Origin: Limonium bicolor
Taxonomy: Eukaryota > Streptophyta > Magnoliopsida > Caryophyllales > Plumbaginaceae
Assembly: GCA_023374045.1 (NCBI GenBank)
Contig: CM041780.1
Location: forward strand, 91,973,627-92,037,626
Direction: 5' to 3'
Length of the DNA: 64,000 nt
Below, in pieces: positions 8,522-20,830 of this stretch. Position 1 is the first letter of the stretch. Each line of letters begins with the position of its first letter. A model generated the notes under the pieces. That model did not search any database. It was given only the letters and a program-made list of their open reading frames with translations, and was not told the DNA's origin. A program made the position numbers and the translations under genes.

Positions 8522-11401
8522 CTAACACTTGGATCTCCTAAATCCATGTATGGAGGCCGAAAATTTCACTCAATATACCATTGGAAGAGCTTGGAATTCA
8601 AGAGGAAGTCAAGTGCAAAATCACCTTGATTTTAAGAGTAAGTTTCTATACTAGGTGATTACATCCTAAGCTTTGATTTAAGCTTCAAACTTTGGTACAA
8701 ATTTATGTACAACCGTTAATTAAATTAAAGCAGAAAACTATATGTTATAATACCAAGAAAATAACTTGTAACATACAAGGTAAGATTATCACCTTAAGAT
8801 ATAATTTTCGGGTCACAAAAATTAAATATGATACCTATATGTTCTAGCCGAATTATCTAGGAGTTAATTACTTCATTTTGGGCTAACAATCATCCTAAGA
8901 CATTACAATAATTTTTTTAGAAGTATTATATGGCTTATATACATTTATATGTGACTATTATAAGTTATAAATCAAGTTTTATAAATTATATGGCAAGTGA
9001 TATATATGGCCGAACACTTAATGTGTTTAAAGGGTTTTAATGAGCTACATATGTGTATAAACTTATATTATAAAGTTTTGGTGAGTTTAAAAAATTTTAC
9101 TAGTGTTTTAAATGGCTAGTTTATTAAGTTATGTGGCTAAATTGTAAATTTTGAAAAGTTTGGGGAACATATGATGATTTCCGAGAGTTAAAGGTGTTAT
9201 TGGCATAATTATGATATAATATAAGGTAGGAATTAATATTATGAATTTGGTTAAATTAAACAAGTGTTTAAGTGTTAAAATAACAATTATAAAGTTTTGG
9301 GGCTATTTTGTAATTTCTGGAAAATATAGAGTAAACCGAATTACATAGGATTTTCTGAGTATTAAAGTATTAATTATGAAATTAGGCTTCGGTCAAAGTG
9401 TTGACCAAAAACTTTGGGTTAAATGATTTATGACATAAAATATTAAGTTTATAAAAGTTTTGGGGTGAAACTGTAATTTATAAAAGTTAATATGTAAATC
9501 TGGAATTTAAATAGGGGCGAATGCAAATTAGTAGAAATATAAGTGTCCACTTGGTTATTAGGGAATTAAATATTAAACTATAGTTTATAAGTTAACATGT
9601 AACTTGTATAAAGTTTCGGGGGTTAAAATGCAATTATAGGAAAATAATTGTCAAAGCCGAAACTTATGTGGCTATTTAGTAATTTACAAAAGTTATTGTT
9701 CAATATATATATACCAAATTTATAAGGGTGATTTGAGATTTAATTAATTAAGAAATTAAAATGTACTTTGGAGTATAATGTAAAGTTTATAAAATAATTG
9801 TGGTTATAATGAAAATAACCGAATTGTATTAATATATAGAATAAGTGAAAACAATTATGAGTATATAATTAATGAGATGGAGATATACTATAAGGTGGAA
9901 ATTCATTATCACATGTAGTTGCTACATAAAATAACGAACTGATAACTACCTCGAACCACTGTTCCATAACTTGGAGAAAATAAGGAACATATGGGGTTAG
10001 CATACCACGACTATTAGTTTTGTATCAACTGTACTGTAATAGTTAGCGTTAGTCGTATTAACGTTATCCGGTATTTGCATGTACGTATAACAGCGTTACG
10101 GGGGAAAACTACTGAGCGTGAACTGTCACCCTAGCAACTGTCACGGGTGAACGGTAGTTAATTGTGTGGTCTGAATGTCCTAAGGATTTTCCTGAGGTCC
10201 AGACGTTGTGTGTTTAATTGCTAAGAGCGATATCTGTGTTTTATGCATATGATCTTGTAAATGTATTGCTCGACACCATTGCGTTTTATTTTATGCGAAC
10301 TTCTTATGACTGGAAGTTTATACATCTAAACTCGAACAAGACTAGATGATCTTTAGGTATTACGAGAACCTAACCGGTGGTCAATTGTCATAGTCTTAAA
10401 CTTAAGGATTGGATCTTGTGTCATTGATTAAAGGACTAAGTTACATAAAGATTGGAAGAGAGGAATCCAGCTAGTTTCGACTACCTGGTTGCGCAGCGTG
10501 ATCACTACGAGGGACTACTATCAAGAGTCACTCAAGGAAATCCATACATCCACACTCGATGATGGTAGAGGGCACAGACTGGTGCTGCAGGCTTCGGCCG
10601 AATTGGACGCCTTCAAGGCAAATAAGAAGTCCAGGACCAAAGGGTCAGCTGGAATGGTTCCATTTATTTGGGACCCAGGGGACTACTGTCCAGTAACAAG
10701 TTATTAATGGTTGTCCTATTATGACGCCCGAGGTGGAAATTAATTGAAAGGTTTATATGGTTGGTTAAAAGGATAAGGGCCATAAGGCTAGGTAACAAGA
10801 ACGGTTAACTAATACGCGTATCTTGTTTGGTATTGGTTATTGGTTATTGGTTATGTGATGATATTGTTGGTTGAACTGCTGTGTGTTTATTTAAACATTT
10901 ACAGTTGTTACTATTATTGTAAACCGGTACAGCATGTAATGAATCTAATATCAAGATGGCTAAACGACTTAAGGGATCCAAATGATTTAAGACTACATTT
11001 AGCATACCAGCATATAGTTTGCTGAGCCCTTCATTGGGCCAAACATTTCAGGTTACTGAGCGGAGTCGAAGACGGAGTGCGGGACGTGGGGTAGTTAAAG
11101 TATTTTCAATAAAGTACTCTTATTTCTATGATGTACCGTATTGTGGAGTTCTGATGTAATGGGTTAGTTGCTCACTCTTATGGTTTTGGATTTGGATTGT
11201 AACTTTAAGATTGCTCAGTATCTGGTCGTCACAACGGTTGAGAGTTGGAGTTGGTTGATGGATAAGGATGCCTTGTTACTCATATGGGTGAGTGATGGCG
11301 TGTAACACCAAACGATAGTTAGTTTTATTTTATGCTGCGAATAATGTTTTTGTTTATGCTACGACTTGTGATATTTCGTGGTTAGGAGTAGGGGTGTTAC
11401 A
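8522..11401 (+). repeat. 3' part of a plus-strand LTR of the same superfamily, split by the upstream element
   Basis: It ends GTAGGGGTGTTACA at 11401, the superfamily 3' terminus, but has no TG start. Its left edge is exactly the outer end of the minus-strand LTR, so it is best read as an older LTR into which that element inserted. Sequence around 8550-8640 (GGCCGAAAATTTCAC) matches an internal part of the solo LTR (about 31460). Near the right end are the conserved module (11022-11060) and the conserved hairpin (11275-11296). No primer site follows 11401, so it is probably a solo LTR or a 3' LTR. No gene is visible. Confidence 0.75.
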
Positions 11402-13965
11402 CTCAACACCAAGTATTTCCACCATAAAGCAACCATCAATCATAACTCTAACAGGATTTCGGTTCTAATGATCAATGGGAGGCTGTCATCTTATCAGGTT
11501 GTTATTTCGTAGAGCAGTGAGAAGTTTTTACAAGAATCTGTTTAAATACAATCCAGCTTCAGGGGCATTCCTCAATGCAAATGGACGGCCCCGACTAACT
11601 GAAGAAGAGAAGGCTAGATTAATATTGATACCAACTGATCCTGAGATAAAGGCGGCGGTTTGGGAGTGTGATGGGAGCAAATCCCCTGGATACGACGGAT
11701 ATAACTTCAATCTGATCCGGAAGATGTGGGATATTATCGGGCCAGAGTTCATTGCAGAAGTGAGGAGCTTCTTTACTGAAAACCGGCTGAATCCTGAAAT
11801 CAATACTACGTGGATAACCTTAATCCTGAAAAAAGCGGAGGCTTCAAAGCTCGAAGACTACAGACCAATCAGTGTGGTGTGATGCCTATACAAGGTAATT
11901 GCGAAATTCTTGCACACCGACTGAGCTGCATCATAAGTAAGCTGGCTGGTGAAACTCAAACTACGTTTATAAGGGGAAGACACATCCTTAAAGGCCCATT
12001 GATAGCTAATGAAGTTATTCATTGGCTAAAAAAGCGCAGAAGGAAAGGCATAATCTGTAAACTGGACTTCAAAAAGGCCTACGACTGTGTAAGTTGGAGA
12101 TTCGTCATTAAAATGCTAGAACTGCTGAATTTTCCCAGAGAGTGGTGCAGCTGGATTATGGAATGTATATCTACAGCAAGACTGGCAGTCCTGGTAAACG
12201 GCTCGCCCACGTCAAGTTCAAGCCTCGGAGGGGGGGCTACATCAAGGGGATCCCCTTTCCCGTTGTTCTTTATATTGGTGGCGGAGGCATTGAACTGGTT
12301 GCTTGATATGTCAATCAAATTGGGTGATCGCAGAGGTGTGGCTGTTAGGGATGATTAAAACTAGAGTCTCACCTGCAATTGTAGATGACACCAACGTCAT
12401 CTTGGTGTGTCTAGGAGGGGAGATTCTGACCATTAAGTGGGTGGTGACCCTTTTTGTTAATATGGCTGGTATGGAGAATCAACTGGGAACAAATCAGTCA
12501 CTTTTCGGTATAAATCTGGAAGAGAATGTAAAGACCCTCATCAGAGAAGTGTTGGGCTGTCAAATTAAAGAACTGACTCCACAAGTGAGTATCTGTGCCT
12601 ACCGCTGGGGGCGAATCCCGGAGAGTCGAGACCTGGAGACCAGTGGTGAACAAGATAGAGAAGAGGCTCAACTGCTGGAAAGCGGCCTGCCTATCACGAG
12701 CGGTGTAAACTCACTTAATTCGCTCTGTGCTTGATAGTATACCTTTCTACTATATAGTATGTTCAAGGTTCCAAGAAGGTTATTGAGCAAATCAACTCTC
12801 TGCAAAGGATTTTCTTTGGAGTAGTGGGAATGGGAAAGGACTCGCACTTATGGAGATGAGTGCGCTCACCAGGCCCAAAAACAATGGGGGTCTTGGCATT
12901 TGTAATCTGGAGTTTAAAAATGCAGCCTTGATGTTTCGCTGGTGTGGAAATACCAAACAGATGAACCAAAGCTGTGGAGAGAGGTTGTTAAGCATTAAGT
13001 GTATTGACAGAAGTTAAATTGCCTGTTATGACATATCTTGGCAGCAGGTAAAACTGAGAGGAATCTGGTACTCCATTGTCACAATCGGAAGATGGAGTAA
13101 TGACATTCAAGGTGTTTTTGTATGTAACCTGAGGTGGGTGGTAAGGAATGGGCGCACAGTCAGATTTTGGCTAGACCCATGGTTGGGGGACTTCACATAA
13201 AAGGTAAGTTTCCAAGACTGTTTATAGTGAGTGAGTCTAAAAGTGCAACCATAAATGAAGTTGGAACCTGGACGGGTGATAGGTGGCAATGGAATTTGCT
13301 ATGGAGAAGGGAATTATTCATATACAAAATGGAGGAGTTCATACATTACTTAATCTGTTGAACAACAGTTCGGTGAGCCCCGACGAGGATGATGACTATA
13401 TGAGTTGGGTGGCAGGGAGCAACGACGTTCTCCACTGCTAGTTTTTATAATGAAGTCATGAACAAGACTAATGGTGAAACTCATTCCTGGCATTCCGCAT
13501 AAAACTGTGTGGAGTAAATGGGAAACCCCCCCCCCCCCCATGTAGAGATGATGGTCTGGCTTCTATAAATAAAAAGACTAGCCACTCGTGATAGATTATT
13601 TGGGATGGATCTGGTGGCAATTGCAGATCTCTTATGCCCCTTATGTGTGCATGAGGTAGAAACAATCAACCACTTATTTTTCAGATTATCCACGGTTAGC
13701 AACTTCTGGAGTAAGATATTTGAGTGGTGGGGTGTAGATATTGATTTAATGGTGACACACAGAGCAATCTTGAGGTCTGGTGTGAAATGATCCGAGTCCA
13801 AGAGCTTCAAGAATGTGGAGGTCTACATTTATGTTCGCCATTTATAACATATGGTCTGCAAGGAATAGTGCTGTGTTTGAAGAATCATCACCAGTTGGGA
13901 TTCAATACTGCTATCTACCAAGCTACAGATTGTAAATGGTGCAAGAAGGGAAGAAATTTCCAACC
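11402..13965 (+). pseudogene. L1-type LINE ORF2 fragment (reverse transcriptase to zf-RVT), decayed
   Basis: Non-LTR retrotransposon reverse transcriptase, which primes on nicked genomic DNA. Sequence begins mid-protein immediately after the LTR end with NTKYFHHKATINHNSNRI, a standard plant L1 segment. Then follow SKSPGYDGYNFNLIRKMWD (about 11675-11730), the ITLILKK and DYRPISVV motifs (about 11815-11880), CKLDFKKAYDCVSW (about 12056-12097) carrying one catalytic Asp, a degraded RQGDPLSP equivalent (about 12235-12265) and VDDT at 12381-12392 as the FADD-type box. The zinc-binding CPLCVHEVETINHLFF lies at about 13635-13685, and a C-terminal NIWSARNSAVF-like piece at about 13840. Frameshifts and stops are frequent; the endonuclease part and a clear poly(A) tail are absent. 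The abrupt left edge implies the LTR inserted into the LINE. Confidence 0.85.
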
Positions 13966-14016
13966 CTGTGCAAACTCCTAATGTTTTCAGTAGACATAAA
14001 ACACCTGTTTTGATCC

Positions 14017-15174
14017 GTGCTTTTACTTAGTTCATGTTATGTACTGTCTAGGCTTCATCTCTTAACACTGGTCCTCTTACCAGCTTGTACTGCATTGCTA
14101 CTATACGTAGCCCCCCTTAAAAAAAAACTTACTATGTTTCCATTTTTATTGAGGGATAGAGTTACTGAATGGCTGATTTCGCTGGCCCCAACAGCATCAC
14201 CAGTTGGACCAACCTCACCAACACTTTTTTTTGCTAAGTACTTCTTACCTTCTGTATGCTTTCACTGCGGGGTGAGAGTACCAACTTTAAGTAGTCCACT
14301 GGTGAGTCTTTATCTGAAGCTTGGGAGTGCTTTAAAGGGATTTCAAAAGAGTGACCCCCATGGCCTTCGTGAAGATGTAGTCCTGCGGTCCTTCTACAAG
14401 GATCCAAATCCCCAAAGGCGTATATAGGTGGATACCTATGTTGGACAAAGTCTCGTGGAGCTTCTTAGTTCTAAAATGAAAAAGTTGCTGGAAACAGTGA
14501 TGAATTTTGCAAACCAGTAGAGCTGCAGGTTTATATGAAGTGTACTAGACCACTATTATCTTGGCCAAGCATGATACTCTAACGAAGCAGTTTAAGAAAA
14601 TGGATACTTTGATCAAGCCATAGACGAGTGCTGCTACTATTTCGAATTCTTGTCCTCCCAGTGAGTTCTGTGGGGTGAATTTAGGGATGTGTCAATGTAT
14701 CCCACAATAGGGAGAGGAAGTGAGTTATGTTGGGAATAGGCAGGGTAACTTCTACGACAACTAGAACAATTAAGGTTACCAACAACAGAGTACCAATCTA
14801 ACAATAATAGCTCAGCACAGCAGTAGAACAATTCTTCATATCAAAGACAGTTGCGACACCATCAAACGCAGAATTATGGCAGTGATACTTCTTTAAACTT
14901 GGAGGCTCTGCTTACTGATTTCGTTGTTACGACAAAGACCAAATTCTCGGAACAAGAGACCTTCATTGCAAATCAGCAGGCTTTTATAGCCACCCAACTT
15001 ACTTTCAATAGCAATATTGAGCCACGATTGGAGAAGATGATGCAGCAGCTTTATCAGCTGACCTCTGAGCAGCTCCCTAGCCCGATCGAGAAGAATCTAC
15101 GGGAGCAGGCTAATTGTGCTCGTTATGGAAGATGTTGCTCTAGTGGCTGCTCTGGTTTCTTCTATGCAGTTTGA
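14017..15174 (+). pseudogene. gag: Athila-like Ty3/gypsy gag remnants
   Basis: The stretch near 14138-14250 reads TMFPFLLRDRVTEWLISLAP followed, one frame over, by an FFAKYFLP segment. This is the FPFSLRDKAKRWLxSLP...FLAKFFP signature of Athila-group gag. A second piece (14851-15110) contains LEALLTDFVVTTKTKFSEQE and a coiled-coil-like run ending in QLPSPIEKN, matching the gag C-terminal helix of the same group. Many frameshifts. The 5' LTR and primer site are not identifiable between the LINE and this point. Confidence 0.7.
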
Positions 15175-15559
15175 GGAAGAGGACTTTTAATTATTATCAT
15201 CCTTTTTACACTTCTTGGGCCATCTCAATCTCGAATGCAAGGAAGTCGCTAGCCCAAGCTAAGGCATAGGTCCCTCGCCACGAGGTGGTCCAGGTGGATG
15301 TAGAGTTTGAAAGAGAGATTCTAGAGAGGCTGTTGGCAAATTACAAAAGGAGAAGCTCAAGCTTCATACTAAGCTTTCATTAAAGGCAAATATGACTAGA
15401 ATTGGAAAACAACTGTAGGGTCCAAAGGCTTAGTTTCGGGTTGACATTCAAGTTCTGAAACACCATCTTAGGAAGCTTCTGAAGAGGTAGATTCCTCAAC
15501 TGCCAAGGATGCCAATGTCCCTAAGTCCACCCCTGTTGCTGATGATCCAGTTTCGTTTC

Positions 15560-16140
15560 CAACAGGACGAAGCACACCAAGATGGATGGCGCGTTCGACA
15601 AGTTTCTCATCATGCTCAGTAGCTATCTGTCAAATGTCCCTATTGTGGACTTGGTTGCTAAAGTGCCTAGTTATGCTATATTTTCTAAGAAGCTTTTGTG
15701 GAATAAAGAAAAACTAGTAGAGGCGGGACTATTCAGCTCACTAAGACATGTCCATTGATCATTCAGAAGTGTTCCCAATAAGTGTACATATCCGGGGAGC
15801 TTCACCATTCCTTGTAGATTAGGAGGTACTGACATTTCTCATTTCTTCGCTGATCTAGGGGCCACGATTAGTCTGATGCCTAATTCTATTCTTGAGGAGC
15901 TTGGATTGATGAGCTCGAGCAAACTAAAATGACGCTTCAGCTTGCAGACTTTTCTCTTGTTCATCCCCACGTATAGTGGAGGATATTTCAGTGAAGGTGG
16001 AACATTTATACTCCCCATGCAATTTTTTCGTCAAGGATATGGCAGTAGACTCCACCGTTCAACTTATTCTAAGTCAAACTTTCTTAGCTACAGCTGATGC
16101 TTGCATCGAATTTGCTCAGTGTACATCACCTTAAGAGATG
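15560..16140 (+). pseudogene. Athila-like protease region, degraded
   Basis: Pieces include DKFLIMLSSYLSNVPIVDLV and SYAIFSKKLLWNKEKL (about 15597-15715), equivalent to the conserved segment before the Athila protease, then FFADLGATISLMPNSILEEL (about 15844-15902), equivalent to the DLGAS-x-NLMP active-site motif, and LILSQTFLATADACIEF (about 16060-16110), equivalent to ILGRPFLAT. Stops and shifts interrupt it. No reverse transcriptase, RNase H or integrase follows, so this copy is a deletion derivative. Confidence 0.75.
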
Positions 16141-16688
16141 AGGGTGAACAACTGATCTTTCATGTCGGTCAATCCTTGAAGGTTGTTGCGTCTTCCAATG
16201 CTCCTGATCATTGTCATCCTATAAGGATCAATCTTTTGGTGCATCTTGATGCTTAACAAGGTTAGTTTAGCCAAAGACATTTAAGAATGGCGGCTGGCTA
16301 GGTGGCAACCCTGTGTTTAAATTTCTACTTTAATTTATTTTTAGTTGTTTTCTTGGTTTTTGTTCCTGCTAATCTATAACCTCTTTTGTTGTCCTTGTTG
16401 CTTCTAGTATCTTTATTTCAAATGAGTTCCTCATGATGGTACTGCAACCAAGCTGCACTATGTGAGCAAATCAAAGTGTAGGGGAGTTTCTTATGTGGCA
16501 CCAATGAAATACAAGGGAGTATTAGTTTTAATTTCATACTGTTTTTGTTTCCAAATTGTATCTTTTGTTGTTCCCAGGGATGTGTTGTTGTTTTAAGGTT
16601 TTTTGAATCCTTCCCCTTGTGTCACAGTGAGGACATTGTTCCATTTTAAGTGTGAGAGGAGGAATTTCCTTTTACTATTTGCTTCAGG
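16141..16688 (+). other. Non-coding 3' region of the Athila-like element
   Basis: Contains GGTGGCAACCC (about 16309) and GAGGACATTGTTCCATTTTAAG followed by the purine run GTGTGAGAGGAGGAA (about 16630-16666). These resemble the (G)GGAGGCAACCC and polypurine-tract landmarks before the 3' LTR of Athila/Tat elements. The purine run is about 25 bp from the LTR rather than adjacent. No gene is visible. Confidence 0.55.
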
Positions 16689-18131
16689 TGATAAGTAGTG
16701 AAATAATGTAATTGTAGGGTCTTTATTCCTAGTCATTCTATTTGGTTTATGACCTATTTCACCACTTTATAGAGTTTTGTATGGTTATTAGTGAACTTAT
16801 GTATTTTGGTTACAATTTAGGTAAAAAAAATCATTAGAGCATAAACTCGAGATGTAAAAAGATATGTTGGAGGGCTTGGACGAGATCTTGAGATGCGTGT
16901 CAAGAGGCTAGAGATCAATGCAGGACAAAACGGGAGCAAAACTACATGTTTGGAGCACTTTTGAGACTGTTGGGGGTCTATGTCTAGGTCTATAGACCCT
17001 GACTAACCATCGAATGCAGCCTTTGCCCATTTTGAAGTATGGTCCGGGTCTATGTCCAGGAAAATAGACCCGGACCAAATGTTTCTGCCAAGTTTTGAAC
17101 ATCATCATGTGTCCGGGGATACATACTTGAACCAAATACGCACAGAAGCCTCTGCCCTTTTCGACTGGGTTCGAGATGTGTCCAGTTAACAAACCCAGAC
17201 CAGGCAATGGACACATCGTGTAGAGCGCCACGATAGTGTGGTCCGGGTCTAAAGATCCAGACCCAGACCCGGACCACATATAAAATGCAACGAGCAGAGC
17301 CACCTAAAAAACATAATTGGTGAAAAAACTTTCTCTTTCTCAACGTCGTGACTTCAGCCCCAGATACAAGAGCAAGAAAGGAAAAAGGAAGGGAAAAGAA
17401 AAGAAAAAAAAAAAGAGGTGGGAAGTATATATTCTCACCTCTATTAGAGCTCAACTACCTCATTAATGGCTACCTCTTACTCCTTTGACTTTCTTTACTG
17501 TTTAATACTTGAGTAGACTTCTATTGTGCCTTGGGATGGGTTTTTGACCCCAAATCCTGAAATGTGCTTCTAATGCCTCTATCATTTAATATAGTTGTGT
17601 CCTCTCATAAATTTCATTTAATGCTACATAAGTGATCTCTTATTGCATTTATGGTGCTTCCTATCAACATTTGGCTTTGACTTAGGGAATGTGACCAAAT
17701 TGAGAGGGAATCATTGTTTTTACCTTCTAGGTTAACCGAATCGGTTGAAGGTTAAAATTAACTAAGTAGGAATTGGCTCATCTTTTAGTTTAGAGAGTCA
17801 TTATCTTAGTTCTAATAGACAAAGTGGAGTGAGTAGGATTAAGAGCATATTTAGGTGATTTAGGTGATCTCCGTGATCCTAAGGTACATCTTCATCCAAT
17901 CCATTACAACACCATTTTTATTTAGTTTATTGCTTTTACCGTGTTGAATTGCAATCAAGCTTGCCTTCGGCTAAACCCCTAATTTACCGCTTTTGTTTAC
18001 TAAATATCGAGACTAAGGAGATAGAACAAATTTCCTTGTAGATACGACACTTGTTGTACTACATTGATTAGGTGCACTTTCCTACTCATTGCCCATATTT
18101 ATATAATTGGTTATACAGATTTTGCCCAACA
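16689..18131 (+). repeat. LTR of Athila/Tat type, copy a (1443 bp)
   Basis: Starts TGATAAGTAGTG and ends TTTGCCCAACA. The 3' part contains AACCCCTAATTTAC and TTGTAGATACGACAC, features typical of Athila/Tat LTR ends. A second, diverged LTR with the same ends lies at 18989-20469. A palindromic repeat built on GGTCCGGGTCTA and TAGACCCGGACC occupies about 16970-17280. Most likely the 3' LTR of the gag/protease remnant to its left, but no target duplication was found. Confidence 0.65.
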
Positions 18132-18988
18132 TTAAGTCACTTATTTTGCTTGTCTTCTTGTTAATTGTTCATATTTGTGTTTGATCTTGTTAAGTGGATG
18201 GGTGGGTAAGTTGGTCTGAGTATTTTGCTCGAGTAATTTAATCTGAGATCTGGTTTGAATAAGTTGTGAGAATTTTTCCCTCTGGCTCCTTGAAATAATA
18301 GTTATCTTTTCGATAATATGCTCGATTTTTTTTGAATGTTAGGCGTACTATTTGACTTGATCCGGATTAGTTTAGGACCTTGGAAATGTAGGAAATGAAA
18401 GGAAAGAAATGGCAAAGGCAAGGTACTCCACTGATCTGTTGCTCATAAACCAAATAGGTCTCGTCCACTTGGTTATTAAGTATTTAAGAGTGCTTTATCA
18501 CCTAACTTTCTAATGCTGCGCAACCTGGGAAAGTTTACCCAAAGCTGCTACAACGTGGAGAGAAAAGTCTGGGAAATGGAGAAAATCCTCTTATGCTTAA
18601 TTGTTAAAGTTTTATGAATGCAAGTGTGGAATTATAAGTGCTTAAATGTTTAAATGGAATGAAAAGGGATGTTTCAAGTTATGAGAAAGTGGCATTGAAA
18701 GGTATTGTACTTTTGCTCATTGTCGTCCATGGAATGTGAAGTTTAAATGGATTGTAAGGTCCAAGGTCAATTCTGGATTGAGTTAGATCAATATGTCTCA
18801 TGTTCTTGAATGATTTTTCTTGTTCCACTATTGTAAAAGCTAGCAAATATGAGTTTTGAATTTCTACGTCTATTGTTTGTCATCGGGTTTCCTTGTGCAA
18901 ATTTCTTAAGGCTGACACTCCCCACTGCAGGGTCTGAGTGTGATTTTAATGTTACTTGGGGAAAAGTAAAAGCTAAGTGTGAGGGATT
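18132..18988 (+). other. Short non-coding interior between two related LTRs
   Basis: This 857-bp stretch has no recognisable coding sequence. Its right end has GCTAAGTGTGAGGGA directly before the next LTR, a plausible polypurine tract. With the flanking LTRs it could form a small non-autonomous element. The LTRs differ clearly in sequence, however, and 5-bp flanks (16684-16688 versus 20470-20474) do not match, so two adjacent insertions are equally possible. Confidence 0.4.
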
Positions 18989-20469
18989 TGATAAGTGAAG
19001 AATATACCTATCTTTCTATGCTTTATTTGTCTATTGATTTATGAGATATTGTGTTAAGTTTCCCCGCTTAGTGCTTAATTGTCTTAAATATGAAGAACGT
19101 CTCTTACTGTGGGTTTGAGCTTTATCAGGTGAAAATGCCTAAGAAAAGGACTCAAGTGCGTATTTGAAGTGTTCGAGTTCGTGGACAAGGTCGTGGAATG
19201 CATATCGAAAGGCTAAGGATCATATTTGAACCAAACAAGAGCAAAAATGTCTTATCTGGTGGAATCTGGAGGTGGTATGAGTCTTTTTTTGAACAAACAG
19301 ACCCAGACCAAACCCAGACTAAGCTATTGGAAAAATCCGCATTTGGTTCGGGTATAGGTCTAGACAAACATACCCAAACCAATCGCAGGAAGAAGCTATT
19401 ACCTTTTTTGTTGTTTGGTCCACTACTTCTTTCTACACAAATTCCTGGACCTGAGATTTGAAGGGAAATCTAGGCATTTCGTCACATGGTCCTGTATATT
19501 TCTAGTATACATACCCAGACCTGAGGTTAAGAAGAGTTAGAGGATGCCATGTATGTTGGTCCGGGAATGTGTCCCGAACATAAACCCGAACCTGTCGCCT
19601 TACAGAGTCGCAACGGGGGATTTAAGGAGGAGAATGAGGAAACAAAAATTTATATTTTACTCAAACGAGAACAATAGCAGTTGAGAGAGAATTTCAAGGT
19701 TATGGAGCAGTCATGAGGCGAGGATTTTAGCTTTAACCTTTGGGGTGGATTCGTCATCGGTTCTACATCAGATTTGATGGTGTTTTCTCTATTCCCTATT
19801 ATTATTGTTATTTATTCCCTATCTATGATTGAGTAATCTCTATAGACTTAGGGCTATATGTAGTCCTGGATATCTATTTTGTATCTTTCTGACATTGGTT
19901 TGATTATTAACTTTAGTAGAGTTTATTCCTTTGCATATTGTTGTTCTTTAATTCACGGTCGGAGTTGTGAACATTTATTGGATTATGTTTACAAGCGTGA
20001 GTTGTGATAGGGTTTAGATTAACATAAGGATTAAACCAGTTAACTGCACAATTGTCCCTAAAACGGGAGTTAGACAATAAGCGGTTAGAAACTAAGAAGA
20101 GTGCAGTGAGAGTTAGCTCCAGTAGTTGAAAACTAGGATTCTTTCGACAGAAAGAATGTGTTAGGTTTAGTGAAACTCTGGGATTTACAAGTGTCTCAGC
20201 ATTGTCAGGAAGGTATAATCAGAGTGAAAGGGTGAAATCAAAGTCCGAAGTGTGTTGCTTTCCTAATTGCTAAAAACATCACATTTGTACTGTTTTGCTT
20301 TAGTTTATTAGTTCTACAATCGAAACCCCTAATTTACTGTGATTTATTTCTTTTGTTAGCTAGTTTATTTAGTAAAGACCAAATTAGAAAAATTGCCTTC
20401 TTTGGGTTTGATACCTAAGATAAACTTTTTATAATCAATCGATACGCTATTGTTAGGCTTTACCCAACA
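18989..20469 (+). repeat. LTR of Athila/Tat type, copy b (1481 bp)
   Basis: Starts TGATAAGTGAAG after a purine tract and ends TTTACCCAACA. Shares with copy a both termini, an AACCCCTAATTTAC block near 20325 and GACCC/GGTCC-rich repeats (about 19290-19600). No gene is visible; open stretches are incidental to the repeats. Confidence 0.62.
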
Positions 20470-20830
20470 TGAACTTGATTATCATTTTCCGTGCCACCAA
20501 CACGAACCTTTTCCGTCTCAAAGCTATGATTATTTGAGGGTGATATTTCTAGCCATGCTATCCATTTGTGCATTAGGTTCTTCTGATGATGTGTGAACAT
20601 CAAGGCTTCTTGCAGTGGTGTTGTTTGTTTAGAAAGGTTAAAGTGTTGTTTCGATTGAACTGGTATCTTGCTGAGAGGAGGCATTGAGGAGATTGGAAGG
20701 GGAAGCTCTTCTTCTATTTGTCTTGGCACAACTGCCAATCGGAATGACTGATTTAGACCCGTAGAAGCTTTCTTCTCATATTTTCTTTTGGGTGGAACAA
20801 ACAAGGAGGTTCTAGTTTACTTTGTAGTTG
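20470..20830 (-). pseudogene. Unrecognised open-frame fragment abutting the LTR
   Basis: A minus-strand frame without stops runs from about 20825 to the LTR edge, beginning SLFVPPKRKYEKK and containing many Lys, Gln, Pro and Ser. I do not recognise a family and see no domain signature. The frame is interrupted exactly where LTR copy b ends, so if this was a gene exon, the LTR insertion has truncated it. No ATG or splice site could be fixed. It may be chance. Confidence 0.25.

Noticed and set aside
16908..17454. 131- and 134-codon minus-strand frames
   Set aside because: They run through the GACCCGG palindromic repeats of an LTR, overlap each other and have no family resemblance.
16689..20469. 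A single complete LTR element from 16689 to 20469
   Set aside because: The two LTRs share ends but are much diverged, and the 5-bp flanks do not match; left as two LTRs with an uncertain relationship.
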